The notes beneath the pieces were generated by a model. The model did not search any database and was not told the origin of the DNA. It saw only the letters and a list, made by a program, of their open reading frames with translations. From a virus, in the IMG/VR virus record IMGVR_UViG_3300023184_000174, positions 1-51,223 of that record: a stretch of 51,223 nucleotides of DNA. One strand, 5' to 3'. The position numbers and the translations under genes are program-made. Positions 1 to 7,586 of this stretch are shown in pieces; position 1 is the stretch's first letter, and every line of letters starts with the position of its first letter.

Positions 1-2
1 CT

Positions 3-1691
3 GGTATTGCCCGTGTCTATGCTAGACATATTGCTGAAGGTGGTAAAGTCAATGATGACCGTTGGAGTCACATTGGTAATCTTTGTGAAGAATATCAAAA
101 GATGGCTGGATTTGTTCGTGCTACACGCAATGGACAATTCAACGAATCAGCACAAGCATTAGTTAACGAAGGACTAGAACACTATCAAAGTCTACGTGAA
201 TCATTAAGCCGTATGACTGGTAAGCGTGGTTACAATAGTTATTTTGAAAGTTGGACTCCACCTTTAATGGAAGATGGAACTGAAGAAAACAATCTAAATG
301 AATTGTTTGTACAAGAGACATTAGACCCACGCATTGAAAGTGTAATGCCAATATTGAATAGAATACATAAGAAAGTTTCTGAATCAGTTGTTGATAAAGA
401 AGTAAACAAGTTAGCAGAGTGGGCTGATAGTTTGGTTGAAGGTCCGGCAGTAGATGCTAATGCCAACTCACCAACTGGTAGTCAGAGTCCTGCATTAGCA
501 CATTATGCTGACCAGTTAGACCATGATGCATCAGTACAAGAAGATGAGAGTATTAAATCTAACAATCCAGTTGGTATTCCTGAAGGATTAGACCAGTATA
601 GTCCAGTCACACAAGCAATAACAAGACGCATATTATCACAACATCCAGATTTATTACAGAAGCATGGCCCTGAAAAAGTAGCAAACGCTATTGATGATGT
701 TGCTGAATTTGTAGGTGATGTTGAAGAAATTGGTAGTAGTGATGTTAGTGGTTGGGTCAAGCAAGTTGCACAATCATTAGGTGGTCATGAAGGTATGGAA
801 GAAACCATTAATACAGGTGCTTCTTTACAAAGATTTAAAAACGATCCTAGAGGTAATCAAAAATTACCCGCAACACCAAAAAAAGAATTAGATGAATTTG
901 ATATTGATACTTTAAATCAGTTAGCATCACATCCAATGGCAGGCACTCTTGCAGCGGCAGGCGGAGCAGCAATTGGTGCTACAATTGGAAAAGGTATTAC
1001 AAAGGCAGCTGATTGGTATAAAAATAGACAAGAAAAGAAAGCCCAAGATAATGATATGAGAGGTAATAAGGTGGCGGAAGATTTAGATGCTAACCAAAAG
1101 CGTGTAGGTCAATTAGGCCCAACTGAGAAAGTTAAAAACAATAACATTGGTAAGCTAGTTGGTGCCAATGAAAACTTTATCAACACGGTTGATCAAGCAG
1201 TTACTAGTGAAGGCGAACATACTCAACATGCTATGCGTGGACGTAATCCTGGCGCTAATGAATTTGAACATGATTTTGAACCAGAAGATAAGGTTGGTAA
1301 TATCCATGATAAGATATCAAAGATGTTAAAGAGATTAGAAAAGCCAAAGCATGAACCAAGTATGAAAGATACCGATCTTGGTAGTACATTACATGAAGAA
1401 TATGAAGATCACGAAGGTGATGAAGAATATCCAATGTATTGGGACCATATTAGTAATCTTAATAAAGGCACATGGTCTAATTTAGCTAAACATCATGGAC
1501 AAAATTTATCAAAAGTTATCAATGATTTAGAAAAAGAAAGAGATGACATTATACAAAGAGGTGGCAATCATAATGCTACATTAAGTCATGACCATGCAAT
1601 AAGGCGATTAAAAGAGTATTTGCCTGCTATTGATAGTGTTACAGAAGGGCAGGAAGATTTTGATGCCATTCTAAGAATCATTAGAAAATAA
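3..1691 (+). CDS. Phage protein, 5'-truncated by window edge (structural-type, unknown function)
   Basis: The reading frame is already open at base 3 and runs without a stop into the first ATG at 102, so the real start lies upstream of the window. At least 562 residues are visible. The protein is acidic and Gln/Asn/Asp-rich. It has a glycine-zipper-like hydrophobic stretch (AAAGGAAIGATIGKG) about halfway, which could insert in or perturb a membrane, and a charged C-terminus rich in His, Glu and Lys. I do not recognise a family. It is followed by a stem-loop and then a homing endonuclease gene. A large low-complexity protein of this kind would fit a virion or injected protein, but that is inference. 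Confidence 0.6.
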   Translation, partial: GIARVYARHIAEGGKVNDDRWSHIGNLCEEYQKMAGFVRATRNGQFNESAQALVNEGLEHYQSLRESLSRMTGKRGYNSYFESWTPPLMEDGTEENNLNELFVQETLDPRIESVMPILNRIHKKVSESVVDKEVNKLAEWADSLVEGPAVDANANSPTGSQSPALAHYADQLDHDASVQEDESIKSNNPVGIPEGLDQYSPVTQAITRRILSQHPDLLQKHGPEKVANAIDDVAEFVGDVEEIGSSDVSGWVKQVAQSLGGHEGMEETINTGASLQRFKNDPRGNQKLPATPKKELDEFDIDTLNQLASHPMAGTLAAAGGAAIGATIGKGITKAADWYKNRQEKKAQDNDMRGNKVAEDLDANQKRVGQLGPTEKVKNNNIGKLVGANENFINTVDQAVTSEGEHTQHAMRGRNPGANEFEHDFEPEDKVGNIHDKISKMLKRLEKPKHEPSMKDTDLGSTLHEEYEDHEGDEEYPMYWDHISNLNKGTWSNLAKHHGQNLSKVINDLEKERDDIIQRGGNHNATLSHDHAIRRLKEYLPAIDSVTEGQEDFDAILRIIRK

Positions 1692-1701
1692 AAAGGGTAA
1701 A

Positions 1702-1728
1702 TAAACCTCACTTAAAAGGTGAGGTTTA
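1702..1728 (+). terminator. Stem-loop after the first gene
   Basis: A 10-bp perfect stem (TAAACCTCAC / GTGAGGTTTA) with a 7-nt loop lies 10 bases after the stop codon. There is no U-tract behind it, so it may be a weak terminator or an mRNA 3'-end stabiliser. Confidence 0.45.
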
Positions 1729-1748
1729 CCACATCTGGCATAAATGGA

Positions 1749-1788
1749 CTAAATAAAAGTGTAGTTCGCGGCTGGCCGGCCCAACTAC
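1749..1788 (+). promoter_or_regulatory. Late promoter plus 5'-terminal hairpin upstream of GIY-YIG gene
   Basis: CTAAATA (T4 late-promoter type) is followed after AAAGT by a GC-rich hairpin. GTAGTT at 1761-1766 pairs with AACTAC at 1783-1788, with a GGCTGGCCGGCC core between. Late transcription should start near base 1761, so the hairpin would be the very 5' end of the mRNA. The same arrangement precedes the HNH gene on the minus strand near 20.95 kb. Confidence 0.55.
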
Positions 1789-1814
1789 TCTATGATTAAA
1801 AAGGAATCACAGCA

Positions 1815-2357
1815 ATGATATTTAGCAGAAAACACCCTCCGAGTGGGTTTTATGTTTACGCATACCTCAGGGAAGATGGCACTCCTTATTATATTGGTAA
1901 AGGCAAAGATGTAAGAGCCTGGCATTCAGATCACCGTGTTAATTTACCAAAAGATAAAACTCGCATAACAATAATCTCACATGGGTTGTTAGAGTTATGG
2001 GCATATGCTTTAGAACGCAGATTAATTAAATGGTATGGTAGAAAAGATAATGGCACTGGAATATTAAGAAATAAAACTGATGGCGGAGAGGGTAGTTTAG
2101 GCACGATACTAAATCCAATTGCCATCGCTAAACAAAAAGAAACCAAAAGAAAAAACAAATCTAATTCTAATACCCCGGCATCCATACTAAAAAGAGTTAG
2201 AACTAAAAAAGAAAACGGGACCTTGAATAGTGACCCATTGGTTATAGCAAAAATAAGAGCAACCCGTTTAGCAAACGGATCTAACGCAAATACCCCGGAA
2301 TCTATTGCCAAACGATTGGCTACAAGACGGGCAAATAAGTTAGCAAAAAACAATTAA
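1815..2357 (+). CDS. GIY-YIG homing endonuclease with NUMOD-like repeats
   Basis: 180 aa. The N-terminus (about residues 11-40) holds the GIY-YIG signature in the form Y-V-Y-A-Y-L-R ... P-Y-Y-I-G-K-G-K, followed by the helix with Arg (VRAW) and the glutamate-containing segment near residue 60 ([11 protein letters not shown]). From about residue 95 there are three lysine/arginine-rich copies of a short repeat (NP-x-I-A-K ... / NTP-x-S-I-x-K-R), which resemble NUMOD3-type DNA-binding modules. These proteins cleave DNA at homing sites and spread their own gene. It is free-standing between a virion-type gene and gp32, with its own late promoter and leader hairpin. AAGGAA precedes the ATG. Confidence 0.85.
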   Translation: MIFSRKHPPSGFYVYAYLREDGTPYYIGKGKDVRAWHSDHRVNLPKDKTRITIISHGLLELWAYALERRLIKWYGRKDNGTGILRNKTDGGEGSLGTILNPIAIAKQKETKRKNKSNSNTPASILKRVRTKKENGTLNSDPLVIAKIRATRLANGSNANTPESIAKRLATRRANKLAKNN

Positions 2358-2382
2358 AATAAACTAGTTTTACCTAAACAGG

Positions 2383-2422
2383 CATAAATACTATTGACGC
2401 ATCGCTACAAGTAGTGTATACT
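2383..2422 (+). promoter_or_regulatory. Tandem late (CATAAATA) and sigma70 promoter upstream of gp32
   Basis: CATAAATA at 2383-2390 is a T4-type late element. It is followed directly by TTGACG (2394-2399), a 17-nt spacer and TATACT (2417-2422), a good host-type promoter. Two promoter classes in series would keep gp32 expressed through the whole infection. Confidence 0.65.
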
Positions 2423-2426
2423 TGTG

Positions 2427-2458
2427 ATTCGTTAGTCACATAATTATGTGTGGCGAAT
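2427..2458 (+). promoter_or_regulatory. Hairpin in gp32 leader, candidate autoregulatory operator
   Basis: ATTCG (2427-2431) pairs with CGAAT (2454-2458) around a perfect 14-nt palindrome CACATAATTATGTG (2437-2450). It starts just downstream of the predicted transcription start, about 36 nt before the gp32 start codon. T4 gp32 represses its own translation by binding a structured leader; this is the obvious candidate here, but binding is inferred. Confidence 0.5.
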
Positions 2459-2494
2459 TTAAAACAAAGACCATCTTAATATAAAGGAAAAATT

Positions 2495-3505
2495 ATGGCC
2501 AGCTTAAGCGAAATCCGCGCTCGTATTGCAGCGCAAGAAAACAAATCCCCAAACAAAAATTCTGCTCCTCAAGGTGACGGTGCTACCTATCCGCACTGGA
2601 ATATGGACGAAGGCACAACAGCCGCAATTCGTTTCTTGCCCGATGGCGACACAAAGAACGAATTCTTCTGGGTAGAAAAACAAATCATCAAACTCCCATT
2701 CAATGGCGTTAAAGGACATCCTGAAATGAAACAGGTTGTCGTTCAAGTACCATGCGTTGAAATGTACAACGATGGTTCAACTTGCCCTATCTTGGCAGAA
2801 GTTCGTCCATGGTACAAAGATGAGACATTGAAAGAAATGGCCAACAAGTATTGGAAGAAGCGTAGTTACATTTTCCAAGGCTTTGTACGTCAAAACCCAT
2901 TAGGTGATGACAAGACTCCTGCGAATCCAATTCGTAGATTTGTTATCAGTCCACAAATCATCCCAATCGTTAAGAGTGGATTGCTTGATCCTGAAATCAT
3001 GGAATTGCCAACAGACTATACACGTGGTCTTGATTTCAACATTAAGAAATCTAGCAAAGGTGGATATGCTGATTACTCAACTAGTAATTGGGCACGTAGA
3101 GAAACAGCATTGACTGATGCTGAACAAGCAGCAATTGAAGCACATGGCTTGTTCAATCTTAGTGACTTCTTGCCTAAGAAGCCAGGCGAAGCTGAATTGC
3201 GTATTTTAAAAGAAATGTTTGAAGCATCAGTAGATGGTCAACCATATGACAATGAACGTTGGGGTAACTACTATCGCCCATGGGGCTTAGATGCTCCAGC
3301 AGGTGGAGCAGCTACAGAAGCAGCACCCTTGCCAACTCGCACTGCTCCAGCAGCACCCGCAGGTCTACCCGCTTGGGAAGATGATGTGGCAGCAGCAGAA
3401 GCATCTTTCACAAGTGCTCCAATTGTAGTTCCTACAGCAGCACCTTCAAGTGATAAAGCACAGGACATTCTAGCAATGATTCGTGCTAGACAAAACAAGT
3501 CTTAA
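2495..3505 (+). CDS. 32: Single-stranded DNA-binding protein, gp32-like
   Basis: 336 aa. The basic N-terminus (MASLSEIRARIAAQENK) matches the cooperativity domain of gp32, followed by the OB-fold core rich in aromatic residues (FFWVEKQ, KRSYIFQGFV, WARRETAL) and an Ala/Pro-rich C-terminal tail ending in a helix (DILAMIRARQNK). It coats ssDNA in replication, recombination and repair. T4 gp32 binds zinc through one His and three Cys. Here His75, Cys87 and Cys97 are present, but the position of the last Cys (CPxC in T4) reads C97-P-I-L100, so one ligand seems missing. The RBS is AAAGGAA. It is followed by a strong hairpin and leads into the uvsX block. Confidence 0.92.
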   Translation: MASLSEIRARIAAQENKSPNKNSAPQGDGATYPHWNMDEGTTAAIRFLPDGDTKNEFFWVEKQIIKLPFNGVKGHPEMKQVVVQVPCVEMYNDGSTCPILAEVRPWYKDETLKEMANKYWKKRSYIFQGFVRQNPLGDDKTPANPIRRFVISPQIIPIVKSGLLDPEIMELPTDYTRGLDFNIKKSSKGGYADYSTSNWARRETALTDAEQAAIEAHGLFNLSDFLPKKPGEAELRILKEMFEASVDGQPYDNERWGNYYRPWGLDAPAGGAATEAAPLPTRTAPAAPAGLPAWEDDVAAAEASFTSAPIVVPTAAPSSDKAQDILAMIRARQNKS

Positions 3506-3510
3506 TCTAA

Positions 3511-3530
3511 ATAGGGGCTACGGCCCCTAT
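3511..3530 (+). terminator. cUACGg tetraloop hairpin after gp32
   Basis: An 8-bp stem ATAGGGGC / GCCCCTAT closes a TACG loop, i.e. a C(UACG)G UNCG-type tetraloop. There is no U-tract. It is probably an mRNA-stabilising or processing hairpin between gp32 and the next gene, like the C(UUCG)G hairpins between T4 genes. Confidence 0.6.
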
Positions 3531-3544
3531 CTTAGGAGAACATT

Positions 3545-3775
3545 ATGACATTACCAGACGAAAGATATCGTGCTTTAAAGCAAGGTAAAAAATTATTAGA
3601 GGAGTTGTGTGATCCTGGACGTACACCACGTGTACCTAGTTTAATCAGAGACCGCGCAAGAGCCGCACTACGTCACTATCCGCAAGATTGGGAGATTGAT
3701 TCAATTGCTGAAAAATGTCCCGATATACTTGATAAACAACCGTTCAACGTTTATAATAACGGAACTTACAGATAA
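3545..3775 (+). CDS. BPSL0761-like small protein
   Basis: 76 aa. The pattern M-T-L-P-D-E-R-x-R-A-L ... L-L-E-E-L ... P-S-L-I-R-D-R-A-R-A-A-L-R-H-Y-P resembles the BPSL0761 family of unknown function, small proteins found in proteobacteria (first named in Burkholderia) and their phages. A good RBS (TTAGGAG) precedes the ATG. It sits between gp32 and uvsX on the same strand, so it is probably expressed with the recombination genes. The role is unknown. Confidence 0.7.
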   Translation: MTLPDERYRALKQGKKLLEELCDPGRTPRVPSLIRDRARAALRHYPQDWEIDSIAEKCPDILDKQPFNVYNNGTYR

Positions 3776-3795
3776 CAAAGAAAGAGAGATTATCA

Positions 3796-4866
3796 ATGGC
3801 AAAACCATTTGACGTATCAAAATTTAGAAAAGAAATTACTAAGTCCATTGAAGGACTTAGCATAGGATATAACGATCCAACCGATTGGATCAGTACAGGA
3901 AATTATGGACTTAATTATCTCATTAGCGGGGATTTTAATAAAGGCGTTCCTCTTGGTAAAGTTACTGTCTTTGCCGGAGAGTCTGGATCAGGAAAATCAT
4001 TCATCTGCTCAGGAAACCTCGTTAGACACGCACAACAACAAGGAATCTACGTTGTACTAATTGATAGCGAAAACGCATTAGATGAAAAATGGCTACACGC
4101 ATTAGGTGTAGATACAAGCGAAACTAAATTGCTTAAACTAAACATGGCTATGATTGATGATGTGGGTAAGACTATATCAGAATTTATGAAGTCATACAAA
4201 GCAATGTCAGAAGATGATAAACCAAAAGTATTGTTTGTCATTGACAGTCTTGGTATGCTATTGACACCAACTGACGTTAATCAGTTTGAAGCAGGTGATA
4301 TGAAAGGTGACATGGGTCGTAAGCCTAAAGCACTAACAGCACTTGTTCGTAACTGTGTTAATATGTTTGGTAGTCATAATGTAGGATTGGTTGCTACTAA
4401 TCACACATACGCAAGTCAAGATATGTTTGACCCAGATGATAAAATTTCAGGCGGTCAAGGATTTGTTTACGCAAGTTCAATCGTAGTTGCTATGAAGAAA
4501 CTCAAACTCAAAGAGGATGAAGATGGCAACAAGGTTGCAGAAGTAAATGGTATTCGTGCTGCTTGCAAGATTATGAAAACTCGCTATGCAAAACCTTTTG
4601 AAAGTATTCAAGTTAAGATTCCATACGAAACAGGCATGAGTCCCTATAGTGGCTTAACTGATATGCTTGAGAAGTCTGGCGCATTGAAGAAAGAAGGCAA
4701 CAGTTTAGTTTATGTAACTGAAGATGGTGAAATTCTTAAAGCGTTTCGTAAGGGCTGGGAAGCCAACAAAGACGGAATACTTGACAAGGTGATGCTTGAA
4801 TATACTGGAAAAACTAAAAGTGTGATAAGTAATGTAACAACACCATCGGAGGAAGTTACAGAATGA
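3796..4866 (+). CDS. uvsX: UvsX RecA-like recombinase
   Basis: 356 aa. Walker A is G-E-S-G-S-G-K-S at residues 61-68. Walker B is L-F-V-I-D-S-L-G near residue 150. A RecA-type catalytic Glu (DSENALDEKW) and an L2-like segment (DKISGGQGFVYASS) are also present. UvsX forms filaments on ssDNA and drives strand invasion, and in T4 recombination-dependent replication, with UvsY, gp32 and UvsW, all of which are in this window. Length is close to T4 UvsX (about 390 aa). The RBS is AAAGAGAG. The stop overlaps the next start in ATGA, indicating translational coupling. Confidence 0.93.
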   Translation: MAKPFDVSKFRKEITKSIEGLSIGYNDPTDWISTGNYGLNYLISGDFNKGVPLGKVTVFAGESGSGKSFICSGNLVRHAQQQGIYVVLIDSENALDEKWLHALGVDTSETKLLKLNMAMIDDVGKTISEFMKSYKAMSEDDKPKVLFVIDSLGMLLTPTDVNQFEAGDMKGDMGRKPKALTALVRNCVNMFGSHNVGLVATNHTYASQDMFDPDDKISGGQGFVYASSIVVAMKKLKLKEDEDGNKVAEVNGIRAACKIMKTRYAKPFESIQVKIPYETGMSPYSGLTDMLEKSGALKKEGNSLVYVTEDGEILKAFRKGWEANKDGILDKVMLEYTGKTKSVISNVTTPSEEVTE

Positions 4867-5108
4867 GTTTAGACGTTATATCAGAAGTTTGGGATGCATT
4901 ACGTGAACACATTGATTTGAGTGAACGTGATGATGCGGCAGATACACTTGTCAATTTTTTAATTGATAATAATTATGAGATAGAAGATATCAAAGATGCC
5001 TTCAAGGACAAAGATATCACTAAAGCATTAAAAGGTTACGCTGAAGAACATTTCCAAGAAGATGATTACGAAGAATTTGAAGAAGAAGATTTAGACGAAT
5101 GGGATTAA
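4863..5108 (+). CDS. Small acidic hypothetical protein between uvsX and uvsY
   Basis: 81 aa, very acidic, with a Glu/Asp-rich C-terminal third (DDYEEFEEEDLDEWD). It begins in the ATGA overlap with uvsX, and the next gene starts at the base after its stop, so it is translated as part of the recombination operon. I recognise no domain. A DNA-mimicking or UvsX/UvsY-binding role is possible from charge and position only. Confidence 0.75.
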   Translation: MSLDVISEVWDALREHIDLSERDDAADTLVNFLIDNNYEIEDIKDAFKDKDITKALKGYAEEHFQEDDYEEFEEEDLDEWD

Positions 5109-5570
5109 ATGTCAAATTGGTATACAAGAGTATCAGTGAATTTAGGTGTAATCCCTGATTTCATTCAGCACTTTGAATCTGAGTTAGAACAAGCAAAAAA
5201 AGAAGTAAAGGTATACGGCAATGTTGAAAAGAACATTGCTGCTATTCCAGGTGTCACCGAACATAGATTCAATCAATTACAAGAAGTAGAAGCGGTACTT
5301 AACTTGCTCAATATTAGATTAAAGAAGATTCGCCGAACTCATTTTCAAAAATATTTAGAAGCGTATAATAGAGCATTGACAAGCCGTGATGCTGAAAAGT
5401 ATGCTGAAGGCGAAGATGAAGTAATTGATATGGAAGTATTGATTAACGAAGTCGCTTATCTTAGAAATCGTTGGCTTGGTATAATGAAGGGCTTAGAGGC
5501 CAAACAGTGGCAGATGGGTCATATCGTGCGGTTACGCACAAGTGGAATGGAAGATATTACAATTGGCTAA
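5109..5570 (+). CDS. uvsY: Probable UvsY-like recombination mediator
   Basis: 153 aa, mostly helical and charged. The C-terminal part (ALINEV-type helix, then RNRWLGIMKGLEAKQWQMGH and I-V-R-L-R) has the layout of T4 UvsY (137 aa), where a central helix is followed by an amphipathic C-terminal helix ending in I-K-x-I-x-D-M-R. UvsY loads UvsX onto gp32-coated ssDNA. Position immediately downstream of uvsX supports the call. The similarity is weak and was judged by eye, so this rests partly on context. Confidence 0.6.
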   Translation: MSNWYTRVSVNLGVIPDFIQHFESELEQAKKEVKVYGNVEKNIAAIPGVTEHRFNQLQEVEAVLNLLNIRLKKIRRTHFQKYLEAYNRALTSRDAEKYAEGEDEVIDMEVLINEVAYLRNRWLGIMKGLEAKQWQMGHIVRLRTSGMEDITIG

Positions 5571-6420
5571 TTCAAATATATTAAATCAAATCGCAGCAAG
5601 AAATCCTAAATCATCTGGTGTTATTGCCGGTGCTAACGGTAATCACCATACAATCACAATGGGTAACATTCAACCATTAACTTCACTTACACTTAGTGGA
5701 TTGAATGGTACAAGTAATGATTGGGATATATTTGGTAATAAAAATGTTAAGAAATATGAAGTGTTTGAAACCACAGAAGATATTTTAGCATTGAGTGTTA
5801 CTTGGCATAGGTTGCGTCCATTAATAAGTCATGGTATTAGTAACATAATAAATCCTAGTAACAGACCAACTAAACTTACTGATGAAGTTTTATTCAAAGA
5901 AATAATTCAGGAAGATAGAGATAAGGCTAATGTTATCCGTGACTATTACAGTAAGAAACTTATGATGTTTACCTTAAAAGGTCAACAACTAACTAGTTAT
6001 AGAAAAGATTTGAACACATTCATCCATGGTGATTGTAAAGTAGTTAAAGAAGAAATGATGCCATTGGTGTATCGTTTACCTGAATTCTATGAGTATGATG
6101 TTGGGCTAGATGAAATGTTTTTAGAATTAGATACTAGATTTGAAGGATCACAAATTGCGTCATCTACAATAAAAACACTTAATCCAGTAAAGAAATTTAC
6201 AGTAAAACGCAAAAGTAGAAGATTTGTAGAGTATTGGTTGAAGGACGAAGAAAATAAACCTTACAAAATTGAAATTGATTCAAATAATGAATTGATGCAC
6301 TTGTGGGATTACTTTTATGATAGGGGCAAGTTTCACGAAATAACACTTGATACTGTAATTAGATTTAGCAATAGGGATAGTATTTCCCATTATAAATTGA
6401 TTAAGTGGAAATTAGCATAA
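5563..6420 (+). CDS. Conserved phage hypothetical protein downstream of uvsY
   Basis: 285 aa from a TTG start at 5563 that has GGAAG about 9 nt upstream. An ATG at 5542 would give 292 aa but overlaps uvsY further. The N-terminal 60 residues are low-complexity (Asn, Gly, Ser). The rest is a mixed globular domain with a basic patch (KKFTVKRKSRRFVEYWLKDE) followed by alternating charged and hydrophobic strands. I do not recognise the family. It closes the recombination operon and is followed by a strong terminator. Confidence 0.75.
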   Translation: MANSNILNQIAARNPKSSGVIAGANGNHHTITMGNIQPLTSLTLSGLNGTSNDWDIFGNKNVKKYEVFETTEDILALSVTWHRLRPLISHGISNIINPSNRPTKLTDEVLFKEIIQEDRDKANVIRDYYSKKLMMFTLKGQQLTSYRKDLNTFIHGDCKVVKEEMMPLVYRLPEFYEYDVGLDEMFLELDTRFEGSQIASSTIKTLNPVKKFTVKRKSRRFVEYWLKDEENKPYKIEIDSNNELMHLWDYFYDRGKFHEITLDTVIRFSNRDSISHYKLIKWKLA

Positions 6421-6421
6421 T

Positions 6422-6445
6422 AAAACCCCCGATTCTGGGGGTTTT
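6422..6445 (+). terminator. Rho-independent terminator ending the uvsX operon
   Basis: AAAACCCCC / GGGGGTTTT, a 9-bp stem with a 6-nt loop (GATTCT) ending in a T-run directly after the stop codon. It separates the recombination operon from the early cassette region. Confidence 0.85.
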
Positions 6446-6483
6446 CCATAGCTAAAATTGCTCAAAAATTAAGCAAAAAAAGG

Positions 6484-6512
6484 TTGACATTAAATGGTTT
6501 TGGGTCTATAAT
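6484..6512 (+). promoter_or_regulatory. Early promoter cassette, copy 1
   Basis: TTGACA, 17-nt spacer, TATAAT: a perfect sigma70 consensus. The spacer (TTAAATGGTTTTGGGTC) and the leader after it (AGAGGCTTAGATTGATTAAAGG) recur at the other copies in this region. Confidence 0.92.
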
Positions 6513-6542
6513 AGAGGCTTAGATTGATTAAAGGAGCTAGTT

Positions 6543-6815
6543 ATGACACAAGTTTACGACCGTTTAACAGAGCAGGAAAAGCGTGAAGTTCGTATGTACG
6601 GCGTGACCGTAGCAGGTATGCGTGAGTCTGTGGAATCTAGCATCACTTTCAAACTGTCAGGTCCTGCTATGATGGTTGCGGGCCTCATGAGTGACGCCCA
6701 AGAAATGGTCAATACCGAGTACGGTGATGTTGACTATATGCGGGCTGAAGATGCCCGTCAATGTCTGAATCGTGCTAAGTGGATTCTGTTTGAATATGTA
6801 ATGAAACGGGATTGA
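6543..6815 (+). CDS. Early hypothetical protein, 90 aa
   Basis: 90 aa with a strong RBS (AAAGGAG) and a perfect early promoter directly upstream. Features seen: a hydrophobic Ala/Gly/Met-rich centre (KLSGPAMMVAGLMSDAQEM) and a C-terminal helix with conserved-looking aromatics (NRAKWILFEYVM). No family recognised. Its TGA stop lies inside a TTGACA hexamer (6812-6817) that looks like a decayed promoter copy. Early timing and small size suggest a host-takeover or metabolic accessory role, which is inference. Confidence 0.8.
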   Translation: MTQVYDRLTEQEKREVRMYGVTVAGMRESVESSITFKLSGPAMMVAGLMSDAQEMVNTEYGDVDYMRAEDARQCLNRAKWILFEYVMKRD

Positions 6816-6840
6816 CAACAAATGGCTTTTTTGGTAAAAG
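6812..6840 (+). promoter_or_regulatory. Degenerate early promoter copy
   Basis: TTGACA then ACAAATGGCTTTTTTGG (17 nt) then TAAAAG. It is aligned with the cassette (-35 and AAATGG kept) but the -10 is weak. The TGA of the upstream gene is within the -35 hexamer. Confidence 0.4.
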
Positions 6841-6968
6841 CAAGCGAATACTACGGCAGAAAAACCCCCGGGTGGGTAGCCGTAGTACACGGATATCCCT
6901 GGCACTTTTTCGGTCCTACAGGGAAAAAAGATGCTGAATCTGCCGTAAATAAGGCTACCCAAACTTGA
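6822..6968 (+). CDS. Small early ORF, 48 aa
   Basis: 48 aa. The start ATG is the ATG of the AAATGG spacer in the degenerate promoter copy, and no clear RBS is visible. The sequence looks protein-like, with a G-W-V-A-V-V-H-G-Y-P-W-H-F-F core then a lysine-rich helix (GKKDAESAVNKAT). The stop TGA is inside the next perfect -35 box (6965-6970), the same arrangement as its neighbours. No family recognised. Confidence 0.5.
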   Translation: MAFLVKASEYYGRKTPGWVAVVHGYPWHFFGPTGKKDAESAVNKATQT

Positions 6969-6993
6969 CATTAAATGGTTTTGGGTATATAAT
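6965..6993 (+). promoter_or_regulatory. Early promoter cassette, copy 2
   Basis: TTGACA, 17 nt (TTAAATGGTTTTGGGTA), TATAAT, followed by the same AGAGGCTTAGATTGATTAAAGGA leader as copy 1. Confidence 0.92.
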
Positions 6994-7022
6994 AGAGGCT
7001 TAGATTGATTAAAGGAACAAAT

Positions 7023-7397
7023 ATGTCTGAATTCACTACTTGGGAACAAATGTCTGACTTGGAGCAGGCCCAGTCTATTTTCTGGGATATGTACAAGGAC
7101 GCACATGGTATTCGTCCTCGTGGTATTGACACTAGCACTTGGACTACAGAACAGTTCCAGCAGGAGTTTGAGTACCTGGGTCGTGTGATTGCTGACAATG
7201 AGAACCAGCGTAAGGTTTTTGAGGCCGATGCTATTGAGAAGTTTGAGAAACATGTCACCGATACAATTTGCATGGGTGCCCGTGATCGGGAAACAGCATT
7301 GCGCTGGATCATGGATGCTAGCAATGCTAACGGTGACTGGGAATATCTGTGCTATGATTTGGGCTTGCCCTATCAGTATTTTCGTAAGGTTGCGTAA
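7023..7397 (+). CDS. Early hypothetical protein, 124 aa
   Basis: 124 aa from ATG 7023, which has AAAGGA at good spacing; a TTG at 7005 would lie inside the conserved leader and is unlikely. The sequence is acidic and helical, with Trp/Tyr at both ends (TTWEQMSDLEQAQ, WEYLCYDLGLPYQYF). No known domain recognised. It has its own early promoter (copy 2) and is followed by a 41-aa gene with an RBS overlapping its stop. Confidence 0.8.
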   Translation: MSEFTTWEQMSDLEQAQSIFWDMYKDAHGIRPRGIDTSTWTTEQFQQEFEYLGRVIADNENQRKVFEADAIEKFEKHVTDTICMGARDRETALRWIMDASNANGDWEYLCYDLGLPYQYFRKVA

Positions 7398-7408
7398 GGA
7401 GAGTCAAA

Positions 7409-7534
7409 ATGACTAAAGTTACAGGATGGGACACTGGTTTGATGCAGGACTATCATAGTGGCTTAGCCCTTTGGTTCGCATCCAGACTGGGCGCCCGGCA
7501 TGAAATCCGGCTTTTGTTCGCAAAAAAAGGTTGA
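7409..7534 (+). CDS. Small early ORF, 41 aa
   Basis: 41 aa with AAGGAGAG upstream of ATG 7409, the strongest Shine-Dalgarno in this stretch. The sequence has a central W/H-rich part (GWDTGLMQDYHSGLALWF) and a basic C-terminus (RLLFAKKG). The TGA stop lies within the TTGACA of promoter copy 3. It is probably co-transcribed with the 124-aa gene. No family recognised. Confidence 0.6.
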   Translation: MTKVTGWDTGLMQDYHSGLALWFASRLGARHEIRLLFAKKG

Positions 7535-7559
7535 CATTAAATGGATTTGGGTATAAAAT
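7531..7559 (+). promoter_or_regulatory. Early promoter cassette, copy 3
   Basis: TTGACA, 17 nt (TTAAATGGATTTGGGTA), TAAAAT. The leader AGAGACTTATTCAGTTGAAAGG follows. The upstream gene's stop codon is embedded in the -35 hexamer. Confidence 0.85.
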
Positions 7560-7586
7560 AGAGACTTATTCAGTTGAAAGGTGTCT

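Noticed and set aside
1931-2353. 140-codon minus-strand frame opposite the GIY-YIG gene
   Set aside because: Antisense shadow of Lys/Arg-rich repeats; the plus-strand product has clear GIY-YIG motifs.
5542-5562. ATG at 5542 as the start of the gene after uvsY
   Set aside because: It lies further inside uvsY and has no SD at suitable spacing, whereas TTG 5563 has GGAAG 9 nt upstream. It remains possible.
6657-7253. 198-codon open frame on the minus strand
   Set aside because: It lies opposite two early genes with perfect promoters and RBS, has no RBS or promoter of its own, and its product is low-quality (Ser/Leu/His-rich shadow composition).
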